Shown here: positions 38,413-46,537 of the stretch, one piece after another
Position numbering within the stretch: position 1 is the stretch's first letter
Layout: every line of letters begins with the position of its first letter
Made by a program: the position numbers and the translations under genes
DNA from: Halochromatium roseum
GTDB taxonomy: Bacteria; Pseudomonadota; Gammaproteobacteria; Chromatiales; Chromatiaceae
Length of the DNA stretch: 54,112 bases
NCBI RefSeq assembly: GCF_016653315.1
Contig: NZ_NHSH01000057.1
Span: 207,671 to 261,782 of the forward strand
Direction of reading: 5' to 3'
The notes under the pieces: model-generated
What the model saw: only the letters and a program-made list of their open reading frames with translations
The model's database searches: none
What the model was told of the DNA's origin: nothing

Positions 38413-39537
38413 TTAGCTGCAAGATTTCAATACCCCATCAACAAATTGACACACATCCCCCTGCGGCGCACTTGCAATCGCCTCCTTGCACATCCGTCGC
38501 CATAATCCATCATCCTCGCTCAAAAGCCTCATGAAATACGCCATGCCGCATGGATTATCAGGCTCAACGACAAAACCGTTGACCCCGCTACGCACCAGCA
38601 GATCTCGTGCGCCGCAATTATCGGAGAGGATGACTGGTAGCCCCATCGCCTGCGCCTCGATCACGACAATGCCAAATTGCTCCTCAACACTTGGTAACAG
38701 CAAGGCGAGGGTTTTCCCAAGCGTCTGGCTGATCGCCTCATCCTGTAACCAGCCGCTAAAGACGAGATAATCAGTGATGCCCAAGGTATCAGCCTGTTGC
38801 CTCAGAGCAGCTTCGCCTGGTCCTGAACCGCAGAGATACAATGGGCGTGGCTTATCAACCGTCTTCCAATATATGGCGTAGGCGGACAAGAGCATAGACA
38901 GGTTTTTCTTCGGCACGAAACGCGCAATCACAGTGAAATGCCGTTCTTGGAATACTGGTCCATCTGGGGCAGGCGGCACACCAGCTTGACGACGGATACG
39001 TTCTAGGCTAACTGTGTTGCATTCACCATGAATTGTCTCAGGCTTCAAGCCGAGAAATTGCCAATACTGCTTAGAGCGCACGCCATTAGAGAGCGCCCCG
39101 TGATAGGGCCAAAGATAAAAAGCTTTACCGATCTCGCGCCAAACCTGCCTAGGCTTATCATCGAATTTCGAGTCGTTTATCGTGATAACTCGACCGCCGC
39201 GTAAATGTAGAACGATCGCCAGCAGGAAAATAGCGGAATTCTGATAATGACAAAGGAAAAAACAGGTCTCATGCGGTGGCGGCAGATGAGCGAGGATTCG
39301 GAGCAATCGCAAAATCGGCGATTTGGGAACCTTGCCTGTGAAGACGGTACGCTTCTCAAAGGTATCGGATATCCTTGACGCCCAAGCATACGTATCACTT
39401 TTCGGCGTCAGCTCAATCCCAATAACCTTAAACCGTTTTGCAAGATGTCGTTGCACAGCCTCAATCCGATCCATGTGATAGGGGCCAAAGTTATCCCAGA
39501 GAAAAACAATTGTGGTTTTATCCCGTCCTATTTGCAT
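38413..39537 (-). CDS. Glycosyltransferase (GT-B, family 4-like)
   Basis: About 374 residues from ATG 39537; the frame extends to 39582 but starts there with a weak codon. N-terminal VFLWDNFGPYHMDRIEAV is characteristic of a sub-group of EPS transferases. The C-terminal donor domain shows HFTVIARFVPKKNLSMLLSA, LYLCGSGPGE, and the E-x7-E motif in PSVEEQFGIVVIEAQAMGLP. Located 17 bp upstream of the polymerase gene in the same operon. Acceptor and donor are not predictable. Confidence 0.87.
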   Translation of the reverse strand: MQIGRDKTTIVFLWDNFGPYHMDRIEAVQRHLAKRFKVIGIELTPKSDTYAWASRISDTFEKRTVFTGKVPKSPILRLLRILAHLPPPHETCFFLCHYQNSAIFLLAIVLHLRGGRVITINDSKFDDKPRQVWREIGKAFYLWPYHGALSNGVRSKQYWQFLGLKPETIHGECNTVSLERIRRQAGVPPAPDGPVFQERHFTVIARFVPKKNLSMLLSAYAIYWKTVDKPRPLYLCGSGPGEAALRQQADTLGITDYLVFSGWLQDEAISQTLGKTLALLLPSVEEQFGIVVIEAQAMGLPVILSDNCGARDLLVRSGVNGFVVEPDNPCGMAYFMRLLSEDDGLWRRMCKEAIASAPQGDVCQFVDGVLKSCS

Positions 39538-39640
39538 TATTAATCTACCACTTGTTCTCTCAGAGACGACCTTTTGCTGCAAACATTACCGTAACTTAAG
39601 TATCACAATCACTTCCTTTGAATCTATCACTCCAATACGT

Positions 39641-40813
39641 TTAATCATCTATTAATCGCCGGTACTCTTGACTTAGTTTTTCAACGATACTTGGCCATGT
39701 ATATCGCCTATGTGAAGCCTGCCGACCTGAAACACCCATCCGCTTTCGCCGTTCTGAATCATTAAGCAGTTCTAGTATTGCACTTGCAACATCATCAGCA
39801 TCACAGTCTGTTACCAAGCCAGCGCCCTCCTCCGCTACCTCTCGATGAATGTTGACGTTACGTGAAATGACCACTGGTAATTCACAGGCCATCGCTTCGA
39901 CAACCGTCATGCCAAAGCTTTCTGTGTAAGATGGCAACACGAAGACATCGGAATCCACATAGGCTTGGATCACGTCAGCACCGGTCATAAAGTCAACAAA
40001 GATCACAGCGGCTTCGAGTTCCCGTTCCCGCACCCAAACACGCACCCGCTCGCCATAGTCGTCGTTAACTGGACCAACAATGGCTAAGCGGGCATCTGGA
40101 TGTAACTGGTGTACTCGATCGAAGGCTGTGATCAAGATATCAAGCCCCTTTACGTAATGCAGGCGACCGAGGAACAGCAATAATGGGGCTTCACCAAGCG
40201 AGTGTGCCGCTCGAAAATCACCACGGGTTGGTAGATGTTCAAAAGGTGCCCAATCCAGGCCATTGGGCACCACGAAGGACGGCGATCGCAGGTTCAAGAA
40301 ACCGGCGAGGCGGCGCTCGTCCTCTGCGGTGTAATGAATGGCGCTGGCGCCGTTCAGATTGGGGCGGTCGAACCAGCGTTCATAGCGACGTTTTAGCCAG
40401 AGGGATTTCCCGCTGCGGGCATACAGATAAGGGTCTAGCGCCCCATGCGGCATGACGATGTAGGGGATACCGAGTTTTCTAGCAAGCCATGCGCAGTAAG
40501 TAGGGGGAAAGCGGTACAGACCATGGATATGGATAAGATCAAAGCGCGGCAGCGTTTTCCTTGCCCAGCGACGCAGAGTGTGCGAAACGACCAATGGCTG
40601 AAAATCGACCGAGAAATACCAAGTGGTGACACCTTCTTCCTCTATCGGGACATTGGGCTGTACATCCAGGACACCTCTGGGATGATCAGCGTTTGTGGTG
40701 CAAATCGTCACCTTAAGGCCCGCTCGCGCCTGCTGTTGCGCCAGCGCCTTTAAGACTGTGGTGGGTCCTCCGTAACGAGGGGCCAGGGTGGTAATGACAT
40801 GCAGGATGTTCAT
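39641..40813 (-). CDS. Glycosyltransferase family 4
   Basis: A 390-residue GT-B enzyme. It starts MNILHVITTLAPRYGGPTTV, a classic family-4 N-terminus with the GG loop. Further motifs: HIHGLYRFPPTYCAWLARK, MPHGALDPYL, LLFLGRLHYVKGLDILI, and the E-x7-E signature in PSYTESFGMTVVEAMACELP. It retains the high GC content of the host, unlike the gene at 41785. Probably adds one sugar of the EPS repeat unit. Confidence 0.9.
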   Translation of the reverse strand: MNILHVITTLAPRYGGPTTVLKALAQQQARAGLKVTICTTNADHPRGVLDVQPNVPIEEEGVTTWYFSVDFQPLVVSHTLRRWARKTLPRFDLIHIHGLYRFPPTYCAWLARKLGIPYIVMPHGALDPYLYARSGKSLWLKRRYERWFDRPNLNGASAIHYTAEDERRLAGFLNLRSPSFVVPNGLDWAPFEHLPTRGDFRAAHSLGEAPLLLFLGRLHYVKGLDILITAFDRVHQLHPDARLAIVGPVNDDYGERVRVWVRERELEAAVIFVDFMTGADVIQAYVDSDVFVLPSYTESFGMTVVEAMACELPVVISRNVNIHREVAEEGAGLVTDCDADDVASAILELLNDSERRKRMGVSGRQASHRRYTWPSIVEKLSQEYRRLIDD

Positions 40814-40860
40814 TCAAAGCCCTTGGGGGGAAATGAAGCGAGTAGGTATGACATCAACCT

Positions 40861-41562
40861 TTAACGCTGAAACAGCCAATCGGCTTGAATGCGCTGCCCC
40901 TTTTCAAGTTGATCATTGAAATGCCCTGCTTCGTCAAATCCGGCCTCAGTGAGCAACTGTTCGACTTCGCCCCTGAGCGCTTGACCATGGTAGAGTTCCA
41001 AATCTGAGGCCTCGACATAGATCGTATCGATCTCGGGCAACAGCGCGGTTGCGCCCTTGAGCACTTCCAGTTCAAAGCCCTGAACGTCGATCTTCAGCAA
41101 ACTCGGCCGCGCGATCGGCGGGCTAATGCAGGTATCCAGGCGTTGGATGGGAACTCGCAGTGTCCCTGATTCCTCCATCCCGAAGATGGCCTTTTGGCGG
41201 TCACCCAGCGCCAGCAGCGAGGAAGAGTCGGTGCGTGTGGCGATATGCATGTCGCCTTCACCTGAATCAGCACCAAGGGCGCAGTCGTGAATCTCAGCCT
41301 GACCACGCATGACGCGTTCAAGCTTGGCCCTGGCCTCAGGTAGGGGCTCGAAACAGATCCGACGAGCATCAGGCCAGCGCAACCGGGCGTAGGTGGCGAA
41401 CTGGCCCTTGTTGGCGCCGACATCGATGACGGTCGCGTAATGCTCACCACCCAGGGCACTGTCGTGCTCCAGCGTCGCGGCAACGCCTTGCATCAAGGCT
41501 GGCCAGCAGGCGGGACACTGCAGAAGCTTGAGATATTTGTGCATACGTGGAGACATCAGCAT
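40861..41562 (-). CDS. FkbM family methyltransferase
   Basis: A 233-residue SAM-dependent methyltransferase. Motif I is VIDVGANKGQFATYARL, and the FkbM hallmark LLKIDVQGFELEVLKGA lies in the C-terminal half. FkbM enzymes O-methylate sugars or other hydroxyl groups. In this position, between glycosyltransferases, it probably methylates an EPS sugar. The intact gene here contrasts with the deletion-fused methyltransferase at 36511. Confidence 0.9.
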   Translation of the reverse strand: MLMSPRMHKYLKLLQCPACWPALMQGVAATLEHDSALGGEHYATVIDVGANKGQFATYARLRWPDARRICFEPLPEARAKLERVMRGQAEIHDCALGADSGEGDMHIATRTDSSSLLALGDRQKAIFGMEESGTLRVPIQRLDTCISPPIARPSLLKIDVQGFELEVLKGATALLPEIDTIYVEASDLELYHGQALRGEVEQLLTEAGFDEAGHFNDQLEKGQRIQADWLFQR

Positions 41563-41784
41563 TTCCTTTTAGGAGGCAGCAGATCATTACCCTCGAGCCG
41601 TATATCACAGTTGGCCCGGTTACGGCCGCCAGCATATCTTAATTGGGCTATACCCGGCTGATACAAAAAATTCACATTGCGCATGTCTATTATTAATTCT
41701 TTAGAAAATTATTATTAAAAATGTTTAGAGCAGCAACTTTACAAAGCAGCACCAGATATTATCAGACAGCCTTTGCTTTCTGGA

Positions 41785-43032
41785 CTAGCTCGATAATATA
41801 TCTATTAACTTGGCGCTCTCAGATTCAAAATTAACTTTTGACGCTAAAATTGACGAATTGCACTTCATCTTTAAAATACTTTCAGGGGTACAGGTGACTA
41901 TTGCAGACCTAAGATCTTCGACAGTGAATGCCTTTGTCACCAGGCCAATATCATACTTATTAATTATTTCGCTCATATCTTCCGAGGGCCCTGATATAAC
42001 AGCCAAGCGAGCCTGAACATACTCAAAGAATTTATTCGGTAATGCATCCTCTAGGCTGGAGTGCAATGGAGGGAAAAACGCCAAGCCTACATCATAACTA
42101 TTTGTTTCAGTAATAAGGCGTTCATACGCTATTGGTTCATGGAAGTGTATTTTTTTAGATGCTATTTTTCTAAGAGACTCAAGATATTCAACAGAAATGT
42201 CTGTTAAATACAAATGTAAGGATATGTTTTCTGGTGATAAATTCACTGCCTCAATCAACATATCTATACTTCTTTGACGGTTGCCGATTCCGTGGTATAC
42301 CAGCTTTATATCTTCTGAATTCACCGGCTGCGGGGCCAAGTCTTGCCGGTATTCAACAGCGCTTAAAACAACGCTTGAATTTATATTAAAAATATTTCTC
42401 AACTTTTTTGAGTGGCCATTACTAACACAAATGACTTCATCATATTTTGGTAGAAACTCTAAGTAGGTCTTTTTGGTAAGCAAATGATCTAGCGCCTTGA
42501 CCGCAATGGCTATAATTTTAGTCAAGCCTCGCTCTGAACTAGACCCTATCAAATCGTTGCGCCAATAGAAGTCTCTTAGATCAAGTACAAATTTTGCGTG
42601 ACTGATAGATTTTATCTTCAGCCCTAAAAGGCTGAGACTGATATCCTCAACTAGAATAAGATTTACATCACTTAATGCCTCAATCTTATATGGGCTTAGA
42701 ATTTTACTTTGAGTAGTTAAAAACCAAGACAACCAAAAGCCACCAAATAAAGCAGCCATTAAAGATAAAGGGAGTGTAGTAGCAAACCATAATGTAGTTG
42801 TGATTTTTTTTATAAAGCTACCTGCTTGCAAATCGTTGATGCTACGGCTTTGAAGCGGCCAATATAGTAAATGCTTATCAGTCGGCACATGTGGCGAAGA
42901 CACAAGCAGTTTATACCCCATATCTTCCAATACCTTAATATTCCTCGAAATTCGTTTTCTTGATTCAAAATTAGCATTAGTCAAGACAATAGCGATCGGC
43001 TTTTTTATTGTTTTGCCAGTCATCTTTTCCAT
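41785..43032 (-). CDS. Glycosyltransferase (GT4-like), AT-rich, probably acquired
   Basis: A 415-residue protein with a glycosyltransferase-like arrangement: AIVLTNANFESRKRISRNIK at the N-terminus, an internal hydrophobic stretch (LWFATTLPLSLMAALFGGFW) that may contact the membrane, DEVICVSNGHSKKLR, IKLVYHGIGNRQRSIDMLIE, and PNKFFEYVQARLAVISGP. The gene is rich in AAA, ATT and TTA codons and clearly more AT-rich than the genes around it, indicating recent transfer. A 220-bp AT-rich gap separates it from the FkbM gene. First gene of the minus-strand EPS group. Confidence 0.78.
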   Translation of the reverse strand: MEKMTGKTIKKPIAIVLTNANFESRKRISRNIKVLEDMGYKLLVSSPHVPTDKHLLYWPLQSRSINDLQAGSFIKKITTTLWFATTLPLSLMAALFGGFWLSWFLTTQSKILSPYKIEALSDVNLILVEDISLSLLGLKIKSISHAKFVLDLRDFYWRNDLIGSSSERGLTKIIAIAVKALDHLLTKKTYLEFLPKYDEVICVSNGHSKKLRNIFNINSSVVLSAVEYRQDLAPQPVNSEDIKLVYHGIGNRQRSIDMLIEAVNLSPENISLHLYLTDISVEYLESLRKIASKKIHFHEPIAYERLITETNSYDVGLAFFPPLHSSLEDALPNKFFEYVQARLAVISGPSEDMSEIINKYDIGLVTKAFTVEDLRSAIVTCTPESILKMKCNSSILASKVNFESESAKLIDILSS

Positions 43033-43132
43033 AAGTTTTCCATGCGAAAGCGCGAGTTGGTCAAGTTGAATATGGTTGTGATGCGTGTATGAGCGCTATA
43101 ATCCCGCTGCGATAGCCGAGACCACGGTACCT

Positions 43133-43200
43133 GCTCTCCTGGAGGCCGGAGTGCGGATACTCGCGGCAGGTGCCACAGCGGAAGTTGGGGAGCGCTGCGT
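43133..43200 (-). pseudogene. Small fragment of the deacetylase repeat gene
   Basis: About 65 bp resemble the segment encoding CGTCREYPLYDLQ in the deacetylase copies (compare 53083-53130: the block GCGGATACTCACGGCAGGTG recurs here with one change). Divergent on both sides. It is the leftmost trace of the deacetylase copies in this window. Confidence 0.55.
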
Positions 43201-43221
43201 TGGGCACCAGATTCGATAGAA

Positions 43222-43398
43222 CTACACCGATGACGGCATACCATCATCTGCATCTAATACATCGGGATGAAAGGCGTCTGACTTCTTCTCATCGTCAACA
43301 AACCATACACACAAGATCTCGGTGTCAGACTTTATGAGTGCGACGGTCATCAACGGGCCGCCGGTTTTTAACCTAACAGTATCTCCAATCTTAAACAT
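43222..43398 (-). CDS. YodC-like small protein (DUF2158)
   Basis: A 58-residue protein with GAGG shortly before ATG 43398. It begins MFKIGDTVRLKTGGPLMTVA and continues with ILCVWFVDDEKKSDAFHPDVL. This is the DUF2158 pattern: a small beta-barrel-like domain with a K(S/T)GGP-MTV motif and a C-x-WF segment. Function of the family is not known. Transcribed on the same strand as the EPS genes downstream of it but separated from them by the deacetylase fragment. Confidence 0.8.
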   Translation of the reverse strand: MFKIGDTVRLKTGGPLMTVALIKSDTEILCVWFVDDEKKSDAFHPDVLDADDGMPSSV

Positions 43399-43441
43399 TC
43401 AATTTTCCTCTAGAATGAAATGTTAAACCAACAATCAAAAA

Positions 43442-43460
43442 CTTCTCGCATCACGAGAAG
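43442..43460. terminator. Bidirectional rho-independent terminator
   Basis: CTTCTCG and CGAGAAG form a perfect 7-bp stem around CATCA. On the plus strand TGATTTTT follows; on the minus strand TTTTTGATTG follows. It would stop minus-strand transcripts before the DUF2158 gene. Confidence 0.7.
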
Positions 43461-43976
43461 TGATTTTTCCCATGCATATTCAGAACGTTAAAAATAAGAA
43501 ACTTACTCTAACATTCTGAGGCCATCTGAGAGATGGACTAAGCCCTGACAGGTCCAGATGAGCACTTCAGTAACACTCAACGCTGCTTGGTTTGGCTGTA
43601 CCTGTGTTTTCAACTTGACATAAACATGCGCCCTCTCATAGCGAGGGTGCAAGCTGCTTATGATTAAGAAGTATTAAGAGCCCTCGCTCGCCCCTTAGGG
43701 GGTTGAAGATCAGGCGTAAAGTGACCAGGCTCGAATGGCAGTAAGATAAGCGCAGCTTGTCGCCTCGACATCGCGCTTGAGCGAGGCTGGTTGCCGGGTC
43801 CCTGGCCTGTGGGGGGAGGGTAAGGGGCGGTTCGCTGCTGAGCTTTGTTACCTGCTGCGAGGTTGCTTTCCCTGCGCTGGATTCCGGCTTCCCGGCCGGA
43901 ATGACGGAGGGGATGACGGAAGGAAGGTGGCAGGGAAGCCGGGACCTAGGCCAGTGAGGGTAAGCGGGTGGTCTGC
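43461..43976. other. Intergenic region with repeats, no supported gene
   Basis: About 516 bp between the terminator and the coiled-coil gene. A minus-strand frame covers 43636-44040 but its product is Pro/Ser/Arg-rich with no protein-like pattern, so it is not called. The region contains repeat Q1 (43851-43905) and a copy of the GGGAAGCCGGGACC core near 43930. Confidence 0.5.
43851..43905. repeat. Dispersed repeat Q, copy 1
   Basis: 55 bp nearly identical to 46116-46170. It contains the inverted repeat ATTCCGG...CCGGAAT around CTTCCCGG, so it can fold as a REP-like hairpin. Same family as the R repeats at 44500 and 46227. Confidence 0.75.
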
Positions 43977-44333
43977 TTAGAGATAGCGTATCGCGGTGAT
44001 CACCAGGCCAACGCCAGTGGCGATGAATCCGATCAGCCACAGGAAGTGTTTGTCGTGGCGCTTGAGCATCTCGTCGAAGCGCTTGTCCATGTCGGTTTTC
44101 ATGAGCTCCAGGCGCTTATCGACCTGCTCCAAGCGCTTGTCGACCTGCTCGAAGCCTTGGCGCATCAACTCGCGTTGGTGCTTGAGCTCTTCCTCGACGC
44201 GCACCATGCGCTCACGTAGTTCGATCTCATAGACCACGGGCGGTTTTCCAAGGCTTTGCTCGGCGATCCATTCACCGATGTGGTTTTTGACGTACTCGCC
44301 GATTTGTTGAAGGTCTTCCTGGGCCAGGGCCAT
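43977..44333 (-). CDS. Coiled-coil protein with C-terminal membrane anchor
   Basis: About 118 residues from ATG 44333, with GGAG 8 nt upstream; the frame extends to 44396 without a better start. Residues about 35-95 form a heptad-rich coiled coil, with repeats EQVDKRLEQVDKRLE and MDKRFDEMLKRHDKH. A single C-terminal helix (FLWLIGFIATGVGLVITAI) follows. This is a common layout for small tail-anchored bacterial proteins of unknown function. The 5' end of the gene with its RBS is duplicated at 46283-46340. Confidence 0.7.
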   Translation of the reverse strand: MALAQEDLQQIGEYVKNHIGEWIAEQSLGKPPVVYEIELRERMVRVEEELKHQRELMRQGFEQVDKRLEQVDKRLELMKTDMDKRFDEMLKRHDKHFLWLIGFIATGVGLVITAIRYL

Positions 44334-44499
44334 GGTGGTGTCTCCGGATGACTCGCGGTGCGTGGGCGCTATGCTTGGGGCACGGGGCTGCGCCAAGGCT
44401 TGCTATTGACATGCTAGCAGTGCGCTAACCTTTGGCGCTAGCTGGACATCCGCTGCGCAGCCCTGTTAAGTGCGCCCGCTGGAGGGACGGACGTGAGGT

Positions 44500-44553
44500 G
44501 GCCGGATGCCCTCCTTCTCTCGTCGTCCCGGCCGGGAAGCCGGGACCCAGGCC
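44500..44553. repeat. Dispersed repeat R, copy 1
   Basis: About 54 bp nearly identical to 46227-46281. It contains the hairpin GTCCCGGC/GCCGGGAC around CGGGAA. It forms one boundary of the rearranged deacetylase fragment at 44556. Confidence 0.75.
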
Positions 44554-44555
44554 AG

Positions 44556-44748
44556 GGATGCCCTCCTCCTCGAGTACGCAGCGCAGGGTGGCGACGGATC
44601 GGGCCATGGCCTCGGGCTGGCGATAGCTGTTGTAGCCGGGGCGGATGCAGACATCGTCGCGCGCGGCTTGCGTCAGGCGATAAGGCAGGCCAAGCCAGTC
44701 GTCGAGGAGCACGCCGAGGACGTAGGCGCGCTCAGTCTCGCGGCCGGG
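44556..44748 (-). pseudogene. Deacetylase fragment: N-terminus fused to middle
   Basis: On the minus strand the frame reads ETERAYVLGVLLDDWLGLPY and RLTQAARDDV, as in the N-terminus of the copy at 49565. It then jumps directly to PGYNSYRQPEAMARSVATLR and VLEEEGI, which belongs far downstream in the complete gene. The catalytic DVD motif and most of the protein are deleted. Ends at repeat R. Confidence 0.75.
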
Positions 44749-44752
44749 TGGG

Positions 44753-44817
44753 GGCGCTCGACCAGACCAGCACCCCGTTGATAAGCCCGCAAGGTCGCAT
44801 GCGTCGCCCGCGCAATC
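44753..44817 (-). pseudogene. DUF433 gene fragment
   Basis: 65 bp nearly identical to 50174-50238 inside the intact DUF433 gene (shared block CACCCCGTTGATAAGCCCGC). It encodes the N-terminal ARATHATLRAYQRGA region only. It lies directly at the 3' end of the AbiEii-like gene. Confidence 0.75.
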
Positions 44818-45568
44818 ATGAGGCGTCGGACTGATCGCCCTGGGTTTCTCGACGCTTCTCGATCAGGTCGCGCGCCAGCGCGATTTCCCGGGCCTGCAAC
44901 AGTTCCTCAAAATATGCGTGGATGGAGGTCAGGGTGATGCCCACATCGACGGGGTCCAGTCCTTCGTCATCGGTATCCAACGGCAGCAGCCCGAGCAGTT
45001 TGTGCTCAACCACGGTCGGCACCTCGGGTCCGGCGTCGGCAGCCTGGGCGGCGGCAACGATGTCAGTCAAGGTCTTACCCTGATGCTGGCAGAACCACAT
45101 CAGGTCGAAGTAATCGCGAGCGCGTGAACGCTTGAGTAGCAGGGCGCTCATCATGGCGAACAGGGTCGGCAAATCTGCCAACCCGAAACGCCAGCCGGGC
45201 TGCGAACGCACACCTATGGCATAGCGTTTTCCCCGGGGATCGGCAAAACACTGCACTTTGACGCCATCAAGGACGTAATCCTGCACATGGGCCAGCAGGT
45301 CAAGGCCATTGATCTTGGCGGCCGAGATCATGGACGCCGGCGTCACCAAGGTGGCGCCTCTCGACTGCATGGCGCTGAACAGCGCGTGTTTATCGAGCGA
45401 CGCTTCAAAGGTGATGAGATCGACATCGAGACTTCGACGGTGACCGGCCTGCAGCGCCATCGCGGTGCCGCCCACCAGACAAAAGCCAGACAGCGCTTCT
45501 TCATTGGCGAGCTTGTCGATCACCGCGATCGTCGCCTGGGGCAACGACTCAGGTTTGAGCGCTGTCAT
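44816..45568 (-). CDS. AbiEii/AbiGii-type nucleotidyltransferase toxin
   Basis: A 250-residue protein of the AbiEii nucleotidyltransferase family. Seen: FCLVGGTAMALQAGHR followed by SLDVDLITF, giving the GG motif and the metal-binding DxD. RARDYFDLMWFCQHQGKTL is the typical downstream segment. In AbiE systems the toxin stops growth through tRNA nucleotidylation, and the module gives phage resistance. Overlaps the upstream HTH gene by four bases (ATGA), the expected antitoxin-toxin order. Confidence 0.82.
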   Translation of the reverse strand: MTALKPESLPQATIAVIDKLANEEALSGFCLVGGTAMALQAGHRRSLDVDLITFEASLDKHALFSAMQSRGATLVTPASMISAAKINGLDLLAHVQDYVLDGVKVQCFADPRGKRYAIGVRSQPGWRFGLADLPTLFAMMSALLLKRSRARDYFDLMWFCQHQGKTLTDIVAAAQAADAGPEVPTVVEHKLLGLLPLDTDDEGLDPVDVGITLTSIHAYFEELLQAREIALARDLIEKRRETQGDQSDAS

Positions 45569-46023
45569 GCCGTGTGGCGCTGGCTAAGCTCTTCTGACAG
45601 CGCAATATCGATGCTGCGCAGCATGCGGGCGAGGATGCGCTCGAGAATGGGGCGCTCAGCCGCTGGCACCAGACCCAGCGCCGTTTCGACGCGCCCCTTG
45701 ACCCTGTCCAGGCCTTGATCGATGCAGAGTTGCACCAGGTCTGCAAAGTCTGCTCGCCGCAGGACGGCAAGGATCAGGGCATTGTCGGTCATGGCAGGAT
45801 CGGACCAGTCATAGGGTTTGCTAAAACCGCTCGACTGCCGAACGCCATAGTGCGCGGCCAACAGGCGCAGGGCTGTTTCGGGCATGCGCCGAAAATCACC
45901 CGAGGTTTCAGGCAGTAGCCATTTATCCAGTGCGCGCCGCGACACGCCGAGGCCCTCGGCCATCCGCTGGCGTGTCTGGCCGCTCTGTTTCATGGCGGTG
46001 CGGAGCATCTCTTGTTGACGCAT
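45565..46023 (-). CDS. HTH partner (putative antitoxin) of the AbiEii-like toxin
   Basis: A 152-residue protein. Residues about 1-40 look like a Cro/XRE-like helix-turn-helix (QTRQRMAEGLGVSRRALDKW). The rest is helical and contains LPETSGDFRRMPETALRLLA and a C-terminal RILARMLRSIDIALSEEL. It is not the classical AbiEi sequence, but its position, overlap and HTH make it the likely autoregulating antitoxin. Confidence 0.65.
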   Translation of the reverse strand: MRQQEMLRTAMKQSGQTRQRMAEGLGVSRRALDKWLLPETSGDFRRMPETALRLLAAHYGVRQSSGFSKPYDWSDPAMTDNALILAVLRRADFADLVQLCIDQGLDRVKGRVETALGLVPAAERPILERILARMLRSIDIALSEELSQRHTA

Positions 46024-46115
46024 GCGTAAAGACTATCCCCAGTGGGGATGCACTTGCAACGCACGCGGTGTTGAAACCAGCGCCCTGCCGTACGGCAGTG
46101 CCTGCTGCTTCAGTG

Positions 46116-46170
46116 CCTGCTGCGAGGTTGCTTTCCCTGCACTGGATTCCGGCTTCCCGGCTGGAATGAC
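46116..46170. repeat. Dispersed repeat Q, copy 2
   Basis: Near-identical to 43851-43905, with a few single-base differences. It contains the same ATTCCGG-type palindrome. Confidence 0.75.
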
Positions 46171-46226
46171 TAACGTGAAGTGACTGGAATGACTAACGTG
46201 AAGTGACCGGGAAGCCGGACGATGGT

Positions 46227-46281
46227 GGCCGGAATACCCTCCTTCTCTCGTCGTCCCAGCCGGGAAGCCGGGACCTAGGCC
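46227..46281. repeat. Dispersed repeat R, copy 2
   Basis: Near-identical to 44500-44553. It is joined directly to the coiled-coil gene fragment at 46283, so the repeat marks a rearrangement junction. Confidence 0.75.
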
Positions 46282-46282
46282 G

Positions 46283-46340
46283 ATTTGTTGAAGTCTTCCT
46301 GGGCCAGGGCCATGGTGGTGTCTCCGGATGGCTCGCGGGC
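46283..46340 (-). pseudogene. Duplicated 5' end of the coiled-coil gene
   Basis: 58 bp matching 44301-44357, including the RBS, the start codon and the first 11 codons (MALAQEDLQQI), with one base deleted. The rest of the gene is absent. Confidence 0.75.
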
Positions 46341-46350
46341 CTTCATAAGT

Positions 46351-46395
46351 CTTCATCTTTCTCGCCTTGTCGATGTTGCAGACAGAGTGTTTACT
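46351..46395 (+). promoter_or_regulatory. Composite EPS-type promoter C
   Basis: CTTCAT (46351-46356), 10 bp, TTGTCG (46367-46372), 17 bp, TTTACT (46390-46395). A second CTTCAT lies at 46341, exactly 10 bp upstream. The spacer keeps CAG and GAGTG of promoters A and B. The downstream gene starts at 46538, giving a leader of about 135 nt. Confidence 0.65.
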
Positions 46396-46537
46396 GGAAC
46401 AGATGGCCATCTGCTTTTGCGTCGGAAAGGCCGTGACTAACTTACCGCTAGTAGCCTGTGCTATCAAACGCCTGTCTGGCACAGGTTATCTTTATCGCAG
46501 CGCCTAAATCTATTGCAACTGAACTTATTGAACAAAC

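Larger units (their letters stand above)
46024..46537. other. Repeat-rich intergenic region before the second unknown-family gene
   Basis: No supported gene. It holds repeat Q2, repeat R2, a duplicated 5' fragment of the coiled-coil gene and promoter C. Short tandem sequence GGAATGACTAACGTGAAGTG occurs twice around 46160-46207. Confidence 0.6.

Noticed and set aside
43636-44040. Minus-strand 134-codon frame
   Set aside because: The product is Pro/Arg/Ser-rich, runs through repeat Q and the coiled-coil gene end, and has no recognisable pattern.
46033-46482. Minus-strand 149-codon frame
   Set aside because: It crosses two dispersed repeats and promoter C. The encoded sequence is a translation of repeat DNA.
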